This document shows, piece by piece, positions 6,537-6,598 of a stretch of DNA of 6,598 nucleotides (position 1 is its first letter; each line of letters opens with the position of its first letter). The position numbers and the translations under genes were made by a program. Below the pieces are notes generated by a model. The model was not told the origin of the DNA, did not search any database, and saw nothing but the letters and a program-made list of their open reading frames with translations. This DNA comes from Deltaproteobacteria bacterium UBA5756 (lineage in GTDB: Bacteria > Desulfobacterota > Syntrophorhabdia > Syntrophorhabdales > Syntrophorhabdaceae): positions 1 to 6,598 of the forward strand of contig DIFE01000126.1 in NCBI GenBank assembly GCA_002418985.1, written 5' to 3'.

Positions 6537-6538
6537 CA
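6524..6538. repeat. Inverted repeat over the -35 box of the moeA copy 2 promoter
   Basis: TGTTGA (6524-6529) and TCAACA (6533-6538) form a perfect 6-base inverted repeat with a 3-base spacer, covering the -35 hexamer. One arm sequence, TGTTGA, recurs at 5166-5171 over the candidate -35 of the radical SAM gene. It is a possible repressor site, but short and partly dictated by the -35 consensus. Confidence 0.4.
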
Positions 6539-6598
6539 CGAAGTTTCCCGCGGCCATCTCTGTCGGAAAGGCAAAAAAAAGTATCCATCCGGCTTCCC

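Noticed and set aside
6570..6590. Sigma54-like GG...GC element on the minus strand with an eight-base T run
   Set aside because: The GG and GC are 12 bases apart rather than 10, and a better sigma70 promoter lies downstream.
6540..6598. Intrinsic terminator near the T8 run on the minus strand
   Set aside because: No stable GC-rich hairpin was found directly before the T run.

Overview
The window carries five genes that all fit one theme: a tungsten (or molybdenum) bis-pyranopterin enzyme and the machinery that builds its cofactor. GC content is moderate, and the promoters look sigma70-like with AGGAG ribosome sites. A class II benzoyl-CoA-reductase-type catalytic subunit next to duplicated MoeA genes suggests a strict anaerobe that degrades aromatic or alicyclic acids. 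A Desulfobacterota lineage (Geobacter-, Syntrophus- or sulfate-reducer-like) is the best guess, inferred from gene content only.

Layout. Positions 1-2459 (minus strand) hold a bamB-like tungsten oxidoreductase and, overlapping its end by 14 bases, a bamC-like three-cluster iron-sulfur protein that runs off the left edge. Positions 2460-2676 are a divergent control region. It has a near-perfect sigma70 promoter for bamBC, an inverted repeat lying over its -10 box, and a promoter facing the other way. Positions 2677-3915 (plus) hold a first MoeA. Its 3' end overlaps by 16 bases the 3' end of a convergent radical SAM/SPASM gene (3900-5117, minus). Upstream of that gene on the same strand is a second, divergent MoeA (5241-6470, minus), whose promoter sits in the last 128 bases.

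How the genes may work together. BamB is expected to hold a W-bis-metallopterin and one [4Fe-4S] cluster, and BamC to relay electrons to it through three [4Fe-4S] clusters. MoeA proteins insert the metal into adenylylated pyranopterin. The two copies differ from E. coli MoeA, and from each other, at different active-site positions, so they may divide the work (for example W versus Mo, or two steps). The SPASM protein has a complete auxiliary-cluster cysteine set and no visible precursor peptide. Radical SAM genes called cofactor-modifying (cmo) are known beside archaeal aldehyde ferredoxin oxidoreductase genes, so a role in maturing this tungsten enzyme or its cofactor is a reasonable but unproven reading. 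No RNA genes, CRISPR arrays, insertion sequences or convincing intrinsic terminators were seen.
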